DNA of 6,647 bases from Ignavibacteria bacterium (lineage in GTDB: Bacteria > Bacteroidota > Ignavibacteria > Tepidaquicellales > Tepidaquicellaceae). The notes under the pieces are model-generated. The model was not told the origin of the DNA. It was given only the letters and a program-made list of their open reading frames with translations, and did not search any database. A program made the translations under genes and the position numbers. How positions within the stretch are numbered: the stretch's first letter is position 1; each line of letters starts with the position of its first letter. Shown here one piece after another: positions 6,572 through 6,647 of this stretch. The stretch spans positions 1 through 6,647 of the forward strand of contig JAGPCH010000087.1 of the NCBI GenBank assembly GCA_018058125.1, read 5' to 3'.

Positions 6572-6647
6572 ATTTTACTATCGGATTAAATAATTTATTT
6601 GAGATTTAAAGTGAAGACTTTCTTTTTATAACAACAAGCTTTTTGTT

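Noticed and set aside
6572..6647. Promoter or terminator hairpin upstream of the DUF5686 gene
   Set aside because: A 5-bp AACAA/TTGTT stem near the edge (6633-6647) is weak and cut by the window. I found no convincing -10/-35 pair or Bacteroidota-type TAnnTTTG box in these 76 bases.

Overview
The window is an AT-rich piece of bacterial chromosome. All five genes lie on the minus strand, so transcription runs from the right edge toward position 1. Several traits point to the Bacteroidota/Ignavibacteriota (FCB) group. The largest gene is a CarboxypepD_reg plus DUF5686 outer-membrane protein, a family I know mainly from Bacteroidota. No gene has a recognisable Shine-Dalgarno sequence, the leaders are A/T-rich, and three of the five genes appear to start with TTG. 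I cannot name a genus. I see no tRNA, rRNA, insertion sequence, CRISPR array or origin.

Layout in transcription order: (1) 6571-4181, a secreted 796-aa outer-membrane beta-barrel protein of the DUF5686 family. (2) 4116-2647, a 489-aa polytopic Wzx-like polysaccharide flippase. (3) 2644-1907, a class I SAM-dependent methyltransferase that starts 2 nt after the flippase stop codon. (4) 1853-1083, a TylF/macrocin-O-methyltransferase-type sugar O-methyltransferase. (5) 937 to beyond position 1, a GT4-family glycosyltransferase whose C-terminus is cut off by the window edge. The gaps are 64, 2, 53 and 145 nt. The last and longest gap holds a heptanucleotide tandem repeat and a weak terminator-like hairpin.

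Genes 2-5 read as part of a surface-polysaccharide (O-antigen, capsule or exopolysaccharide) locus. The glycosyltransferase would add a sugar, one or both methyltransferases would methylate the glycan or its precursor, and the flippase would move the lipid-linked unit across the inner membrane. The DUF5686 barrel is an outer-membrane protein of unproven role; it may simply be the neighbour at the edge of the cluster.

Nothing here looks like a wholly new system. The items most worth a second look are the 7-bp repeat that starts at the stop codon of the TylF-type gene, the run of TTG starts, and the two unlike methyltransferases between flippase and glycosyltransferase.
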